This document shows, in pieces, positions 24,193 to 32,744 of a stretch of 64,000 nt of DNA. The first letter of the stretch is position 1. Every line of letters starts with the position of its first letter. Made by a program: the position numbers and the translations under genes. The notes below the pieces were generated by a model, which was given only the letters and a program-made list of their open reading frames with translations, had not been told where the DNA came from and searched no databases. The stretch is from BD1-7 clade bacterium (lineage in GTDB: Bacteria; Pseudomonadota; Gammaproteobacteria; Pseudomonadales; DT-91): contig CACSIO010000012.1 of assembly GCA_902705865.1 (NCBI GenBank), positions 248,001 to 312,000 of the forward strand, read 5' to 3'.

Positions 24193-24669
24193 CTATACCG
24201 CAGGTTGAACCTTGGTAGGGTAGTTGGCAGACTCAACCATGATGTGCTGCATGATGCGGTTGATTTTGGCCGAGTCTCGGCTCTGCAGTGCCATTTTTAG
24301 AATCGCAATATTGGTGGTGAAATTTTGACGCGCAAGCGGCGGCAATCCGCTGACCTCTTCTGGTACTTCTTCGTCAGCCAATTGGCTGGGTGAGGTTAGC
24401 ACTAAGAAGGCTTTTTCTGTCAGGGTTGCGGCTTCCATTGCTTCGTGACGAATCAATTGGTCGTAACGAATATAATGCTGATCGGCCAGCCATGTCATTG
24501 CTGCTAGGCAGGCAAGGTGGCGGGGGCTGTGCAGGCCAAATTCATCGGGTTCATCGTCGCCTGAGATGTCTTCCACATAGACGGTGTTTTTTCGCGGGAA
24601 AACATCGTATAGGCTTGCCAATATGGAGCCGGCATCATGATAAAACTCATCAATATGTAACTGGCTCAT
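24193..24669 (-). CDS. Conserved-looking hypothetical protein coupled to alaA
   Basis: I do not recognise this 158-aa protein. It is acidic and mostly helical, with no signal peptide, membrane segment or metal motif. The central part reads SPRHLACLAAMTWLADQHYI and the C-terminal part is amphipathic (TTNIAILKMALQSRDSAK). Its ATG overlaps the stop of alaA (TAATG on the minus strand), so it is translated with the aminotransferase and is very probably real. Confidence 0.75.
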   Translation of the reverse strand: MSQLHIDEFYHDAGSILASLYDVFPRKNTVYVEDISGDDEPDEFGLHSPRHLACLAAMTWLADQHYIRYDQLIRHEAMEAATLTEKAFLVLTSPSQLADEEVPEEVSGLPPLARQNFTTNIAILKMALQSRDSAKINRIMQHIMVESANYPTKVQPAV

Positions 24670-25883
24670 TAGAACTTGTACTTCTGAATAAAATCTCCGA
24701 AACGGTCGATCGCATCCACCAAATCATCAACGCGTGGTAGGAATACAACGCGCAAATGTTGTTGATCAGTGATGTTAAATGCCGAGCCTTGAACCAGTAA
24801 AATTTTCTCTTGTTTCAGAAAATCCAACACGATTTTTTCATCGTGTAAAACCGGGTAGCGTTTTGGATCCAGCTTAGGGAATAGGTAAATACTCCCTTTG
24901 GGTTTAACGCAGGAGATACCCGGTATTGAGGTCAGTGCATCGTAGCCGGCTTCAAGTTGTTCGTAGAGTCGGCCTTTGGGGAGCACTAAGTCATTAATGC
25001 TCTGGTAGCCGCCCAGCGCAGTTTGGATGGCGTATTGTGCCGGTACGTTAGAGCAAAGGCGCATCGACGAGAGCATATTAAAGCCCTCGATGTAGCTGCG
25101 GCAATCTTGTTTTCGGCCGGTAAAAAACGCCCAGCCTGAGCGAAAACCTGCCAATCGATAAGATTTGGAAAGGCCGCTGAAGGTCACGCAAAGCGTGTCT
25201 TGGATCATGGTTGCCATTGGGTGGTGGACGGCATCTTCGTAAAGTATGCGGTCATAAATTTCATCGGCAAAAACAACCAGCTGATGTTCTTGAGCAAGGT
25301 CTGCTAACTGCTGCAAAATGGCTTTATCGTAGACAGCACCGGTTGGGTTGTTTGGATTGATGATGACAATCGCGCGTGTTTTTGGCGTAATTTTTGAACG
25401 AATATCGTCGATATCCGGGTTCCAGTCTGATTCTTCATCACAGATATAGTGAACCGGTTTACCGCCCGAAAGGTTAACCGCTGCCGTCCAGAGTGGGTAG
25501 TCCGGTGCAGGTATCAGTACTTCGTCGCCATTGTTTAGCAATGCCTGAGTTGCCATCACGATGAGTTCGCTAACGCCATTGCCAAGTAGGATGTCGTCGA
25601 TTTCAACATGCTGAATACCGCGTAGTTGGCAATCTTGCATGATGGCTTTGCGTGCACTGAAGATGCCTTTGGATTCTGAATAGCCCTGAGCGGCTGGCAA
25701 GTTGCGAATAACATCTTGAATGATTTCGTCTGGCGCGTCGAAACCGAATGGGGCAGGGTTGCCAACATTCAATTTTATGATGCGGTTGCCTTCTTCTTCT
25801 AGGCGCATGGCCTCTTCGAGAACGGGGCCGCGAATGTCGTAGCAGACGTTGATGAGTTTGTCGGATTTTTGGATGGTTTTCAT
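24669..25883 (-). CDS. alaA: Alanine-synthesizing aminotransferase AlaA
   Basis: PLP-dependent aminotransferase that makes alanine from pyruvate and glutamate. At 404 aa it follows the E. coli AlaA sequence closely, as I recall it: VCYDIRGPVLEEAMRLEEEG, NPAPFGFDAPDEII, NLPAAQGYSESKGIFSARKA, PAPDYPLWTAAV and IINPNNPTGAVYDK. The PLP lysine is Lys240 in FSGLSKSYRLAGFRSGW. It is the first gene of a two-gene operon and has a TATAAT element upstream at 25916-25921. Confidence 0.96.
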   Translation of the reverse strand: MKTIQKSDKLINVCYDIRGPVLEEAMRLEEEGNRIIKLNVGNPAPFGFDAPDEIIQDVIRNLPAAQGYSESKGIFSARKAIMQDCQLRGIQHVEIDDILLGNGVSELIVMATQALLNNGDEVLIPAPDYPLWTAAVNLSGGKPVHYICDEESDWNPDIDDIRSKITPKTRAIVIINPNNPTGAVYDKAILQQLADLAQEHQLVVFADEIYDRILYEDAVHHPMATMIQDTLCVTFSGLSKSYRLAGFRSGWAFFTGRKQDCRSYIEGFNMLSSMRLCSNVPAQYAIQTALGGYQSINDLVLPKGRLYEQLEAGYDALTSIPGISCVKPKGSIYLFPKLDPKRYPVLHDEKIVLDFLKQEKILLVQGSAFNITDQQHLRVVFLPRVDDLVDAIDRFGDFIQKYKF

Positions 25884-25915
25884 AACGTTACCGTTAATCT
25901 CTCAGGTAATCGGGC

Positions 25916-25921
25916 ATTATA
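25916..25921 (-). promoter_or_regulatory. -10 element of alaA
   Basis: A perfect TATAAT on the minus strand lies 33 bases before the alaA start. The -35 region is weak, so confidence is moderate. Confidence 0.5.
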
Positions 25922-26169
25922 CTTAAAAAATCGCCAAGAGTATGAAATATTGTAGCCTTGCAGCGATTCTTGCAGGCCTACTTGGCGGTGATGGCCGTAG
26001 AGTATTGATGAGGTAATGGATCGTGACTGCGATGTATGTCTGCTGCATGGGATCGTGCCGATTCTCTATTCGTCACCTGTGCCGATATCGCCGGTTGAAT
26101 GAATAGTAACTGACGTAGTCGAACGGTCAGGTCAACAAGATCAGAATAATGGCAAACGATGAGGTGTTT

Positions 26170-26568
26170 ATGGCTGAGATAGAAAAAACTGACGAACAGT
26201 GGCGTGAGCAATTGGGTGACGAGGCGTATCGCGTCTGCCGTGAGGCCGGCACCGAACGGGCATTCAGCGGCAAGTATTGGGATTGCAAAGATTCGGGTAT
26301 CTATCAGTGCGCTGGCTGCGGTCAGCCGTTATTTGATTCTGAAACCAAATACGATTCTGGCAGTGGCTGGCCGAGTTATTATCAGCCGCTGGCTAAGGAT
26401 GCCGTTGTCGAACATTTTGATGCTAGCCATGGAATGCGACGTGTTGAAGTGACCTGTAGCCACTGTGATACACATCTGGGGCACGTGTTTGAAGACGGGC
26501 CTGCGCCCACGGGCTTGCGGTATTGTATTAATTCGGCGTCTTTGAATTTGAAGAAGCGCGACGGCTAA
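26170..26568 (+). CDS. msrB: Peptide methionine-(R)-S-oxide reductase MsrB
   Basis: MsrB repairs oxidised methionine (R-sulfoxide) in proteins. The 132-aa frame from 26170 is preceded by GAGG at a good distance; the ATG at 26149 lacks such a site. The zinc cysteines are Cys47, Cys50, Cys96 and Cys99 (CAGC, CSHC), the catalytic Cys119 lies in [11 protein letters not shown], and the family blocks [11 protein letters not shown] and HLGHVFEDG are complete. It is cytoplasmic, with no signal. It is a single gene upstream of the tRNA cluster. Confidence 0.96.
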   Translation: MAEIEKTDEQWREQLGDEAYRVCREAGTERAFSGKYWDCKDSGIYQCAGCGQPLFDSETKYDSGSGWPSYYQPLAKDAVVEHFDASHGMRRVEVTCSHCDTHLGHVFEDGPAPTGLRYCINSASLNLKKRDG

Positions 26569-26696
26569 GCAAGGTGCGCGAGTATGGCGCCGTATACGTG
26601 ATTGGCTTTTAGGAGGATGTGTTGATGGTTTTGTGAGCGAAATGTGCTGTTAGTTAAGGGTTCTGGTAAGAGATTGAAATTTTTGAAGATTTTTTG

Positions 26697-26725
26697 TTGA
26701 CAGTATTGGCCCCCAGCCATAAAAT
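26697..26725 (+). promoter_or_regulatory. Consensus sigma70 promoter of tRNA-Glu/tRNA-Gly
   Basis: A perfect -35 TTGACA, a 17-base spacer and TAAAAT are followed by the GC-rich discriminator GCGCGCC. This is expected to be a strong, stringently controlled tRNA promoter. Confidence 0.93.
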
Positions 26726-26755
26726 GCGCGCCGTTCTTAACGAACACGTAGCACT

Positions 26756-26831
26756 GTCCCGTTCGTCTAGTGGTCTAGGACACCGCCCTTTCACGGCGGT
26801 AACAGGGGTTCAAACCCCCTACGGGATACCA
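26756..26831 (+). tRNA. tRNA-Glu (anticodon TTC), second copy
   Basis: This 76-base gene is identical over its whole length to the tRNA-Glu at 21602, including the encoded CCA. It lies one base before tRNA-Gly, so the two share one transcript. Confidence 0.98.
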
Positions 26832-26832
26832 T

Positions 26833-26908
26833 GCGGGAATAGCTCAGTTGGTAGAGCGCAACCTTGCCAAGGTTGAGGTCGCCGGTTCGAACCCGGTTTC
26901 CCGCTCCA
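26833..26908 (+). tRNA. tRNA-Gly (anticodon GCC)
   Basis: This 76-base gene starts GCGGGAATAGCTCAGTTGG, has the anticodon loop TTGCCAA (GCC) and the T-arm CCGGTTCGAACCCGG, and ends with encoded CCA. It is a typical gammaproteobacterial tRNA-Gly. Confidence 0.98.
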
Positions 26909-26914
26909 AATTTT

Positions 26915-26947
26915 AAAAAACCGTGTACAGAAATGTACGCGGTTTTT
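26915..26947 (+). terminator. Intrinsic terminator of the tRNA operon
   Basis: AAAACCGTGTAC and GTACGCGGTTTT pair (one G-T) around a 6-base loop and run into a T-tract, directly after tRNA-Gly. Confidence 0.92.
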
Positions 26948-27181
26948 TTATGTCTTTAATTCCGAGTAAAGCGGTTTTTGCGCAGCGGGATAGGATGGAT
27001 GCATACAGGTGATGATTCACATTGTGGTCGCCTTTTATGCAGTTCGGTATTTCATCTTGGTAATGGAATGTGTATCCTTTTTCGGTTAGAGCATTCAGGC
27101 TGCTTTCCATGGTTGGAGTTTAGATCTGAACGCAACAATGTTTGTATGGATCTCACATTTAATAATAATCAGGTGTCCACT

Positions 27182-27790
27182 ATGAATTTGACGCTTATGC
27201 GTAAGCTGGCATTGTCTTTGTGCCTGCTGTCATTCTCTCTATCAGCTACTGCTCGTGATGAAGATAAGCGCGGCTATTTTGGGTTGTCGGCTGGCTTTGC
27301 TTCTGTGGACTTGAGCCAGAAAGACCCAGTGCTTTCTGCAAATGGTTCTGCTGCGGGTATTCAGTACACACTATTCGGTGGTTATCGTGTTTCCGAAAAT
27401 TTTGCCTTTGAGGCGAGCTACGTCAGTACTGGTGCTCTGGAGTTGATTGATGGCAGTGATTCCACTGCATCCCAATTGTTATTTACCGGTAAGCTCGGTG
27501 GCCAGTTTGGCGATTCCATTCGGGTTTGGGGTAAAGGTGGTGCGGGTTATTCTTTTTACACCCAAGACTACGACTATGTTGCGCAAACAGTGGCGGATAA
27601 AACCACAAGCTGGGACGGTATTGCATTCGTAGCCGGTGTAGGTGCTGACTTTATCGTACATCGTAATATTGTTTTTACAACAGAGCTGGATTATATGCTG
27701 ACGACAGTCAATGCCATGCAGCGCGGTACGAATATCAATCTTGAATTGAAGAAGCTTGCTTATACCATTGGAATGCAGTTCGAATTCTGA
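27182..27790 (+). CDS. Outer-membrane beta-barrel protein (OmpA/OmpW-like fold)
   Basis: The 202-aa protein starts at the ATG with AGGTG upstream; the longer frame to 26978 lacks signal and ribosome site. The signal peptide (MRKLALSLCLLSFSLSATA) is followed by alternating hydrophobic strands, e.g. YFGLSAGFASVDL, YTLFGGYRVSENFAFEASYV and IRVWGKGGAGYSFY. The C-terminus ends in Phe (IGMQFEF), the signature for outer-membrane insertion by Bam. The size suits an eight-stranded barrel. The specific function is unknown. Confidence 0.88.
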   Translation: MNLTLMRKLALSLCLLSFSLSATARDEDKRGYFGLSAGFASVDLSQKDPVLSANGSAAGIQYTLFGGYRVSENFAFEASYVSTGALELIDGSDSTASQLLFTGKLGGQFGDSIRVWGKGGAGYSFYTQDYDYVAQTVADKTTSWDGIAFVAGVGADFIVHRNIVFTTELDYMLTTVNAMQRGTNINLELKKLAYTIGMQFEF

Positions 27791-27949
27791 TGCGCTTTTC
27801 GCCTAGTTAGGTTTCTGGCTAGGTGTGTAGATGTTAGTTGCAGACGTTATGATCATGCGCCCTCATTTCTTTGTAATGGTCTGTAATGTTTCGGTACCTT
27901 CTCATCGCATAATATCCCGCTTCGAAAAATGATTTAAAAGTGGGACGTT

Positions 27950-28087
27950 ATGAAAGGGATTTGGGTATTGTCAGTATTTGTCGCATCGTTGTTCTTTGCC
28001 GGGTGTAACACCGATAATTACGTATTTTGCTATAACGGCTCATGCAACAATGATGCAGAGTCTGAGGAGCAAGCTCAGAGCAATTAA
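27950..28087 (+). CDS. Small 45-aa lipoprotein
   Basis: This short frame starts MKGIWVLSVFVASLFFAGC, a complete lipoprotein signal with lipobox FAGC (Cys19). It continues with a Cys-containing middle part (NYVFCYNGSC) and a Glu/Gln-rich tail. The ribosome site is weak (GGGACG). Such small lipoproteins are common in gammaproteobacteria; the function is unknown. The signal peptide is the main reason to call it real. Confidence 0.6.
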   Translation: MKGIWVLSVFVASLFFAGCNTDNYVFCYNGSCNNDAESEEQAQSN

Positions 28088-28174
28088 AACGTCCTTTTTC
28101 TTCAAGCTTTCCAATTTGATGTCCAAAACCGGTATAATTGAGTAATTTACTGGGTTATACGGTTTCGGGTGTCT

Positions 28175-29089
28175 ATGACAGTTGCTGTCTCTATAAAAAA
28201 TCTCTCCAAAACATATGCAGGTGGGCATCAGGCGCTAAAGGGCATCGATCTGGATGTGCAAAAAGGCGACTTTTTTGCTTTGCTTGGCCCAAATGGCGCT
28301 GGCAAATCGACAACCATCGGCATTCTCAATTCCCTGGTGATTAAAACCGGCGGTGAAGTTCAGATTTTCGGTATTGATATTGATCGAAACTTCAGTAAAG
28401 CGAAGTCGATGATTGGCTTGGTACCGCAGGAATTCAACTTCAATCAATTTGAGAAAGTACGCAATATCTTGACCATTCAAGCCGGTTACTACGGTATTCC
28501 TGCGCGTGCAGCGCGGCATCGTGCCGATCAGTTACTGCGGGATTTGGGTTTATGGGATAAACGCGACGTGCCGAGTAAAATGCTGTCTGGCGGCATGAAG
28601 CGTCGGTTGATGATTGCCCGTGCATTGATTCATGAACCCAAATTGTTGATTCTCGATGAGCCCACAGCGGGTGTTGATATCGAAATGCGGCGTTCGATGT
28701 GGGAATTTTTGCAGAAGGTTAATGAGCAGGGGACAACCATTATCCTCACAACGCATTACCTAGAAGAAGCAGAGAGTTTGTGCCGGAATATCGCGATTAT
28801 TGATCACGGCGCCATCGTGCAGCATTCATCGATGAAAGACCTGTTAAAAGAACTCCAAGAAGAAACCTTTATTTTTGATGTTCAAGGTAGCTTGCCTGGC
28901 GATTTTGCAATTGATGGTTTCAAGCTTGAGCTGATGGACGACCACTGTTTTTCTGTCGCTGTTCATAAAAATCAAAACTTGAATGATGTGTTTTCCGCGA
29001 TTTCAGGGCAGGGTATTGAAGTGCGCTCAATGCGTAACAAAGCGAATCGCTTGGAAGAGCTTTTTGTGAAACTGGTTAACGGGGAGTAA
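28175..29089 (+). CDS. yadG: ABC transporter ATP-binding protein YadG
   Basis: ATPase subunit of an ABC-2 type exporter; the substrate of YadGH is unknown. At 304 aa it shows Walker A GPNGAGKST, the Q-loop GLVPQEFNFNQFEKV, signature LSGGMKRRL, Walker B LLILDEPTAGVD and the H-loop TTHYLEEAE. The C-terminal SMRNKANRLEELFVKLVNGE is characteristic of YadG. The ATG at 28175 was chosen over a GTG six bases earlier; it is the first codon matching the family start (MTVAVSIKNLSKTYAGG). A TATAAT lies at 28133-28138. The gene is followed by yadH after six bases. Confidence 0.95.
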   Translation: MTVAVSIKNLSKTYAGGHQALKGIDLDVQKGDFFALLGPNGAGKSTTIGILNSLVIKTGGEVQIFGIDIDRNFSKAKSMIGLVPQEFNFNQFEKVRNILTIQAGYYGIPARAARHRADQLLRDLGLWDKRDVPSKMLSGGMKRRLMIARALIHEPKLLILDEPTAGVDIEMRRSMWEFLQKVNEQGTTIILTTHYLEEAESLCRNIAIIDHGAIVQHSSMKDLLKELQEETFIFDVQGSLPGDFAIDGFKLELMDDHCFSVAVHKNQNLNDVFSAISGQGIEVRSMRNKANRLEELFVKLVNGE

Positions 29090-29095
29090 CTCATA

Positions 29096-29869
29096 ATGCC
29101 ACTTCGCCTTCAGTGGGTTGCTTTCAGCACTATTTTGATGCGTGAAATCCGCCGTTTTATGCGCATTTGGGTGCAAACCCTGGTGCCTCCTGCGATTACG
29201 ATGTCTTTGTATTTTGTGATTTTCGGTAATCTTATCGGATCTCGCATTGGCGAGATGGGTGGGCATTCTTACATGGAGTTTGTTGTGCCGGGTTTGATCA
29301 TGATGTCAGTGATCACCAATAGCTATTCCAACGTTGTGTCGTCTTTTTTTGGTGCGAAATTCGGCCACTATATCGAAGAAATGTTGGTGTCGCCGGTGCC
29401 TAATGGTGTAATCCTTTCAGGGTATGTACTTGGGGGTGTTGCTCGGGGGCTGATGGTAGGCGTACTTGTTACAGCGCTGTCGTTGTTTTTTACCGAGTTA
29501 AAGATTTATAACTTGGCAGTGACGATTTCGGTGGTCATTCTAACCTCCATACTATTTTCGTTATTGGGCATGATTAACGCGATATACGCGAAGAGTTTTG
29601 ATGATATATCGGTTATCCCGACGTTTGTTTTAACACCGCTGATCTATCTAGGCGGCGTTTTCTATTCGATTGATTTGCTGCCGTCCTTTTGGGGGGATGT
29701 ATCCCAAATCAATCCGATTCTTTATATCGTTAACGCATTTCGCTACGGTATTCTCGGGTATACCGATATCAATGTTCATTTCGCATTTGCAATGATTGGT
29801 CTGTCGTCGATTGTCGCTGCCGTGGTTTGTTTGTATTTGTTAAAAACCAGTAAAGGTTTGAGGCACTGA
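29096..29869 (+). CDS. yadH: ABC-2 type permease YadH
   Basis: Membrane subunit that pairs with YadG. It has 257 aa with six hydrophobic helices. The ABC-2 permease blocks are visible: EIRRFMRIWVQTLVPPAITM, FGNLIGSRIGEMGGHSYMEF, VPGLIMMSVITNSYSNV, and FDDISVIPTFVLTPLIYLGG with VFYSIDLLP. These match E. coli YadH as I recall it. The gene sits between yadG and queF with only two bases before the queF start, so all three are one operon. Confidence 0.95.
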   Translation: MPLRLQWVAFSTILMREIRRFMRIWVQTLVPPAITMSLYFVIFGNLIGSRIGEMGGHSYMEFVVPGLIMMSVITNSYSNVVSSFFGAKFGHYIEEMLVSPVPNGVILSGYVLGGVARGLMVGVLVTALSLFFTELKIYNLAVTISVVILTSILFSLLGMINAIYAKSFDDISVIPTFVLTPLIYLGGVFYSIDLLPSFWGDVSQINPILYIVNAFRYGILGYTDINVHFAFAMIGLSSIVAAVVCLYLLKTSKGLRH

Positions 29870-29871
29870 TT

Positions 29872-30699
29872 ATGGCGTTATCCGATGATATTTTACTCGG
29901 CAAGGATACCGCGTATAGCTTTGATTATAATCCGGATTTGCTGTTTCCTGTGCCTCGGGCGCAAGGGCGGCGCGAGCTAGGCATCAATACGGACGCTTTG
30001 CCGTTTGTAGGGCTCGATCGATGGACAGCTTATGAAGTTTCTTGGTTAAACTCTGATGGAATGCCACAAGTTGCAATTGTCGACTTCTTGTTTGAATGCA
30101 CTTCCGAAAGTCTGGTTGAATCCAAATCGTTTAAACTTTACCTAAATAGCTTTAATCAAACGGTCATGGAAAGTGTTGCCGACTTAATTAAAGTGTTAGA
30201 AAAAGATTTATCAGTCGTATCCGGAGGTAATGTTACGGTAAATCTGTTTGGCGTGGATGATTATCCTATTCAAACTGATGAAACGTTCAAGTGCCTTGAT
30301 GATATCTCAGTTAATTGCACTCAATATGAGCCGGACTCGGGCTTGTTATCTGGCTCCGTTGATCTGATGAAATCCGGACACTATCGCTTGAAATCTCATC
30401 TATTGCGTTCCCTATGCCCGGTTACGGGGCAGCCTGACTGGGCAACGGTATTTATTGAATATCGGGGTGGTATAATCAATGAATCTCAGCTTTTAGCTTA
30501 TATTGTCTCCTATCGAAATCATCAAGGATTTCATGAGCAATGTGTCGAGCAGATTTATCAGGATATCAGTAAGTTATGTAAACCTGATGCGTTGTCTGTG
30601 TATGCGCGGTACACTCGCAGGGGTGGGTTGGATATTAATCCTTGGCGTGCAAATTCGATGGAATTTTCACCAGCAGTATTACGTACATCACGGCAATAG
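29872..30699 (+). CDS. queF: NADPH-dependent preQ0 reductase QueF (two-domain type)
   Basis: QueF reduces the nitrile preQ0 to the amine preQ1 in queuosine synthesis. The 275-aa length is that of the bimodular form. The substrate motif ESKSFKLYLNSFNQT (83-97) is complete, and the nucleophilic cysteine that forms the thioimide is Cys182 in SLCPVTGQPDWATV; the C-terminal DINPWRAN is also typical. It is the third gene of the yadG-yadH-queF operon. No preQ1 riboswitch is visible upstream. Confidence 0.96.
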   Translation: MALSDDILLGKDTAYSFDYNPDLLFPVPRAQGRRELGINTDALPFVGLDRWTAYEVSWLNSDGMPQVAIVDFLFECTSESLVESKSFKLYLNSFNQTVMESVADLIKVLEKDLSVVSGGNVTVNLFGVDDYPIQTDETFKCLDDISVNCTQYEPDSGLLSGSVDLMKSGHYRLKSHLLRSLCPVTGQPDWATVFIEYRGGIINESQLLAYIVSYRNHQGFHEQCVEQIYQDISKLCKPDALSVYARYTRRGGLDINPWRANSMEFSPAVLRTSRQ

Positions 30700-30902
30700 A
30701 GCATAAGGGCGGTTTTAGCAGAAAATTTATATCTCTAAGTGCTATACCCCGCTTGTTTTTTAATAGCGGTTTCTTTAGTCTCACTACCTACGCTTTACCC
30801 CAATAATTAAACATGCGTACCTGTTGAGTATATGATTTAACATCATGAGATTTGGCCGTCTTCAGGTACGAGGCCTCAATAACAATAAAACGGTGACAAT
30901 GA

Positions 30903-32276
30903 ATGAAAAGCATTCTGAAACACAGCTTGCTGGCGGCAACGCTGGCAGTAACTCCTTTAATCTCTGTGGCGGCGACCTCCGCTGATCAGGCCAAGTTAGG
31001 CACTGAGCTGACACCTATGGGTGCCAACCCGAAAGCGAACGCTGACGGTTCTATTCCTGCATGGGGTGGTACTATTGTTGGTTTGCCTGAAGGTCTGACT
31101 TATGAGCCAGGCAAAGCTTACCCAGACCCGTATGCCGATGAGAAACCTTTGTTCGTCATTACTGCAGCTGAGCTGGACAAGTACCGTGACAAACTGACCG
31201 ATGGCACCATCGCTTTGTTCGAAAAGTACCCGGATTCATTCACTGTACCTGTATATAAAACACACCGTGATTTCCGTTATAAGGCAGACATCGAAGAACG
31301 TACCAAGTGGAACGTAGGTCATGCGAAGCTTGTTAACATCGATGGCTTACAGCAATACACTGGTGGTGCACCTTTCCCGATTCCTGAGAACGGCGCTGAA
31401 GTTATCTGGAACGCACGTTTTAACCAGCCAATGGCTGTTGCTGATGCGACCTATGACGAGCTGGCGGTTTACAACAAGGGTTCTCAGCAACGTCACCGTA
31501 CAGAGCTGTTGATCGAAACACCTTTGGCATACGGCACTCACCCAGTGGGTAAGGTATCTGAAGATATCGATATCAACGCAGCTTATGTTTTCCACCGTGT
31601 TCTTGAGCCTAAGCGTAAGAAAGGTGAGATGGTTGTTGTTCACGAACCTGTTGATCAGTTGACTCACAAGCGTAAAGCTTGGGTTTATATTCCTGGCGCG
31701 AAGCGTGTTAAACGTGCACCGGACGTTGGTTATGACACACCGGTAGGACCAGGTGGACTGATGACTGCTGATGATGGCATGGGCTTCAACGGCGGCATGG
31801 ATCGTTACGACTGGAAACTGATTGGTAAGAAAGAAGTTTACGTTCCTTACCACAACTACAAGTTTGACTCAGCAGATGTTGATTACCCAACATTGTTGCC
31901 AGGCAAGCACGTAAATGCTGATTACATGCGTTATGAACTGCACCGTGTTTGGATTGTTGAAGCGACTTTGAAAGATGGTCAGCGTCACATCTACGCTAAG
32001 CGTCGTTTCTACATGCCTGAAGATAGCTGGTTAGTTGCATCTTACGAAATGTATGACGGTCGTGGTGATCTGTACCGTATCGGTTTCATGAACTCTGTAT
32101 ACGATTTCTATCTTAAAGGTTACGTACCACGTGCACAGGTTAACTATGACCTGCAAGAAGGTGCATATGTTGCTGTACGCCTAGTAAACGAAACTCGTCC
32201 TGTTAACTTCGCAATGGAGCCGAAGGGTAAAGACTTCTTCTCTCCTAACCAACTGCGTAAGATGGGTCGTCGTTAA
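30903..32276 (+). CDS. DUF1329 exported protein
   Basis: This 457-aa protein has a signal peptide (SLLAATLAVTPLISVAA). The DUF1329 family blocks are visible: ADGSIPAWGGTIVGLP, NGAEVIWNARFNQPM, HEPVDQLTHKRKAWVYIPGA with KRVKRAPDVGYDTP, and HRVWIVEATLKDGQRHIYAK with RRFYMPEDSW. Such proteins often sit beside DUF1302 outer-membrane proteins and RND/MMPL transporters in gammaproteobacteria that take up or degrade hydrophobic compounds, but here it stands alone. Abundant A/U-ending, common codons suggest high expression. A terminator follows directly. Confidence 0.9.
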   Translation: MKSILKHSLLAATLAVTPLISVAATSADQAKLGTELTPMGANPKANADGSIPAWGGTIVGLPEGLTYEPGKAYPDPYADEKPLFVITAAELDKYRDKLTDGTIALFEKYPDSFTVPVYKTHRDFRYKADIEERTKWNVGHAKLVNIDGLQQYTGGAPFPIPENGAEVIWNARFNQPMAVADATYDELAVYNKGSQQRHRTELLIETPLAYGTHPVGKVSEDIDINAAYVFHRVLEPKRKKGEMVVVHEPVDQLTHKRKAWVYIPGAKRVKRAPDVGYDTPVGPGGLMTADDGMGFNGGMDRYDWKLIGKKEVYVPYHNYKFDSADVDYPTLLPGKHVNADYMRYELHRVWIVEATLKDGQRHIYAKRRFYMPEDSWLVASYEMYDGRGDLYRIGFMNSVYDFYLKGYVPRAQVNYDLQEGAYVAVRLVNETRPVNFAMEPKGKDFFSPNQLRKMGRR

Positions 32277-32292
32277 TCGTCTACCGATATTT

Positions 32293-32330
32293 GCCAGGGC
32301 AGTGATGCCCTGGCTTATTTTCTAATTTTT
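32293..32330 (+). terminator. Intrinsic terminator after DUF1329
   Basis: GCCAGGGC and GCCCTGGC (32293-32300, 32307-32314) form an 8-bp stem with an AGTGAT loop. It is followed by TTATTTTCTAATTTTT. Confidence 0.92.
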
Positions 32331-32744
32331 CCTCCATCGCCAATTTCTGGTCATCCTGATTATTTCCTTTCAGTTGTTATCTAGCTTTCCTGGCTTGTTT
32401 CTTTTGTTAAATCCAAAAATTGAATCCCTGATAAGCCGATAGTTCAGCGGCTACGTTTGTCTTATCTGCCCATTGTTTGCGCCAATATCTCTACTGTGTG
32501 TCACTGCTAAACCGTTAGCTCTATGTGGCTGCGGTGCGGTGCTGTAGTTCGCGTCTTTCTAGCCTGCCTTTCTCTCTATATATAAGACTGATAATCATTA
32601 GGCTTCAGCATATTCACATCGCTTCAAAACGGCCGTTTTAGCTCCTGACTGAGGTGCGTTTGGCATATTTCCCGTTTTTTCGGTCTATTCTCAGTAATAA
32701 CGCCGTAATCTGTTGTCTATGGGAGATATTCGGGAGTATGAGTG
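32331..32744. other. Intergenic region with palindrome before the aminotransferase
   Basis: This 414-base stretch is pyrimidine-rich and has no convincing gene. It contains a perfect 14-bp palindrome, AAAACGGCCGTTTT (32626-32639), and a GATAATCATTA stretch at 32590-32600 that resembles half a Fur box. Neither could be tested. GGGAG precedes the next gene. Confidence 0.5.

Noticed and set aside
28133..28138. TATAAT before yadG as a separate promoter feature
   Set aside because: The -35 region is poor; I mention it in the yadG entry only.
32590..32600. Fur-box-like GATAATCATTA
   Set aside because: Only part of the 19-bp consensus is matched and the downstream gene has no link to iron.
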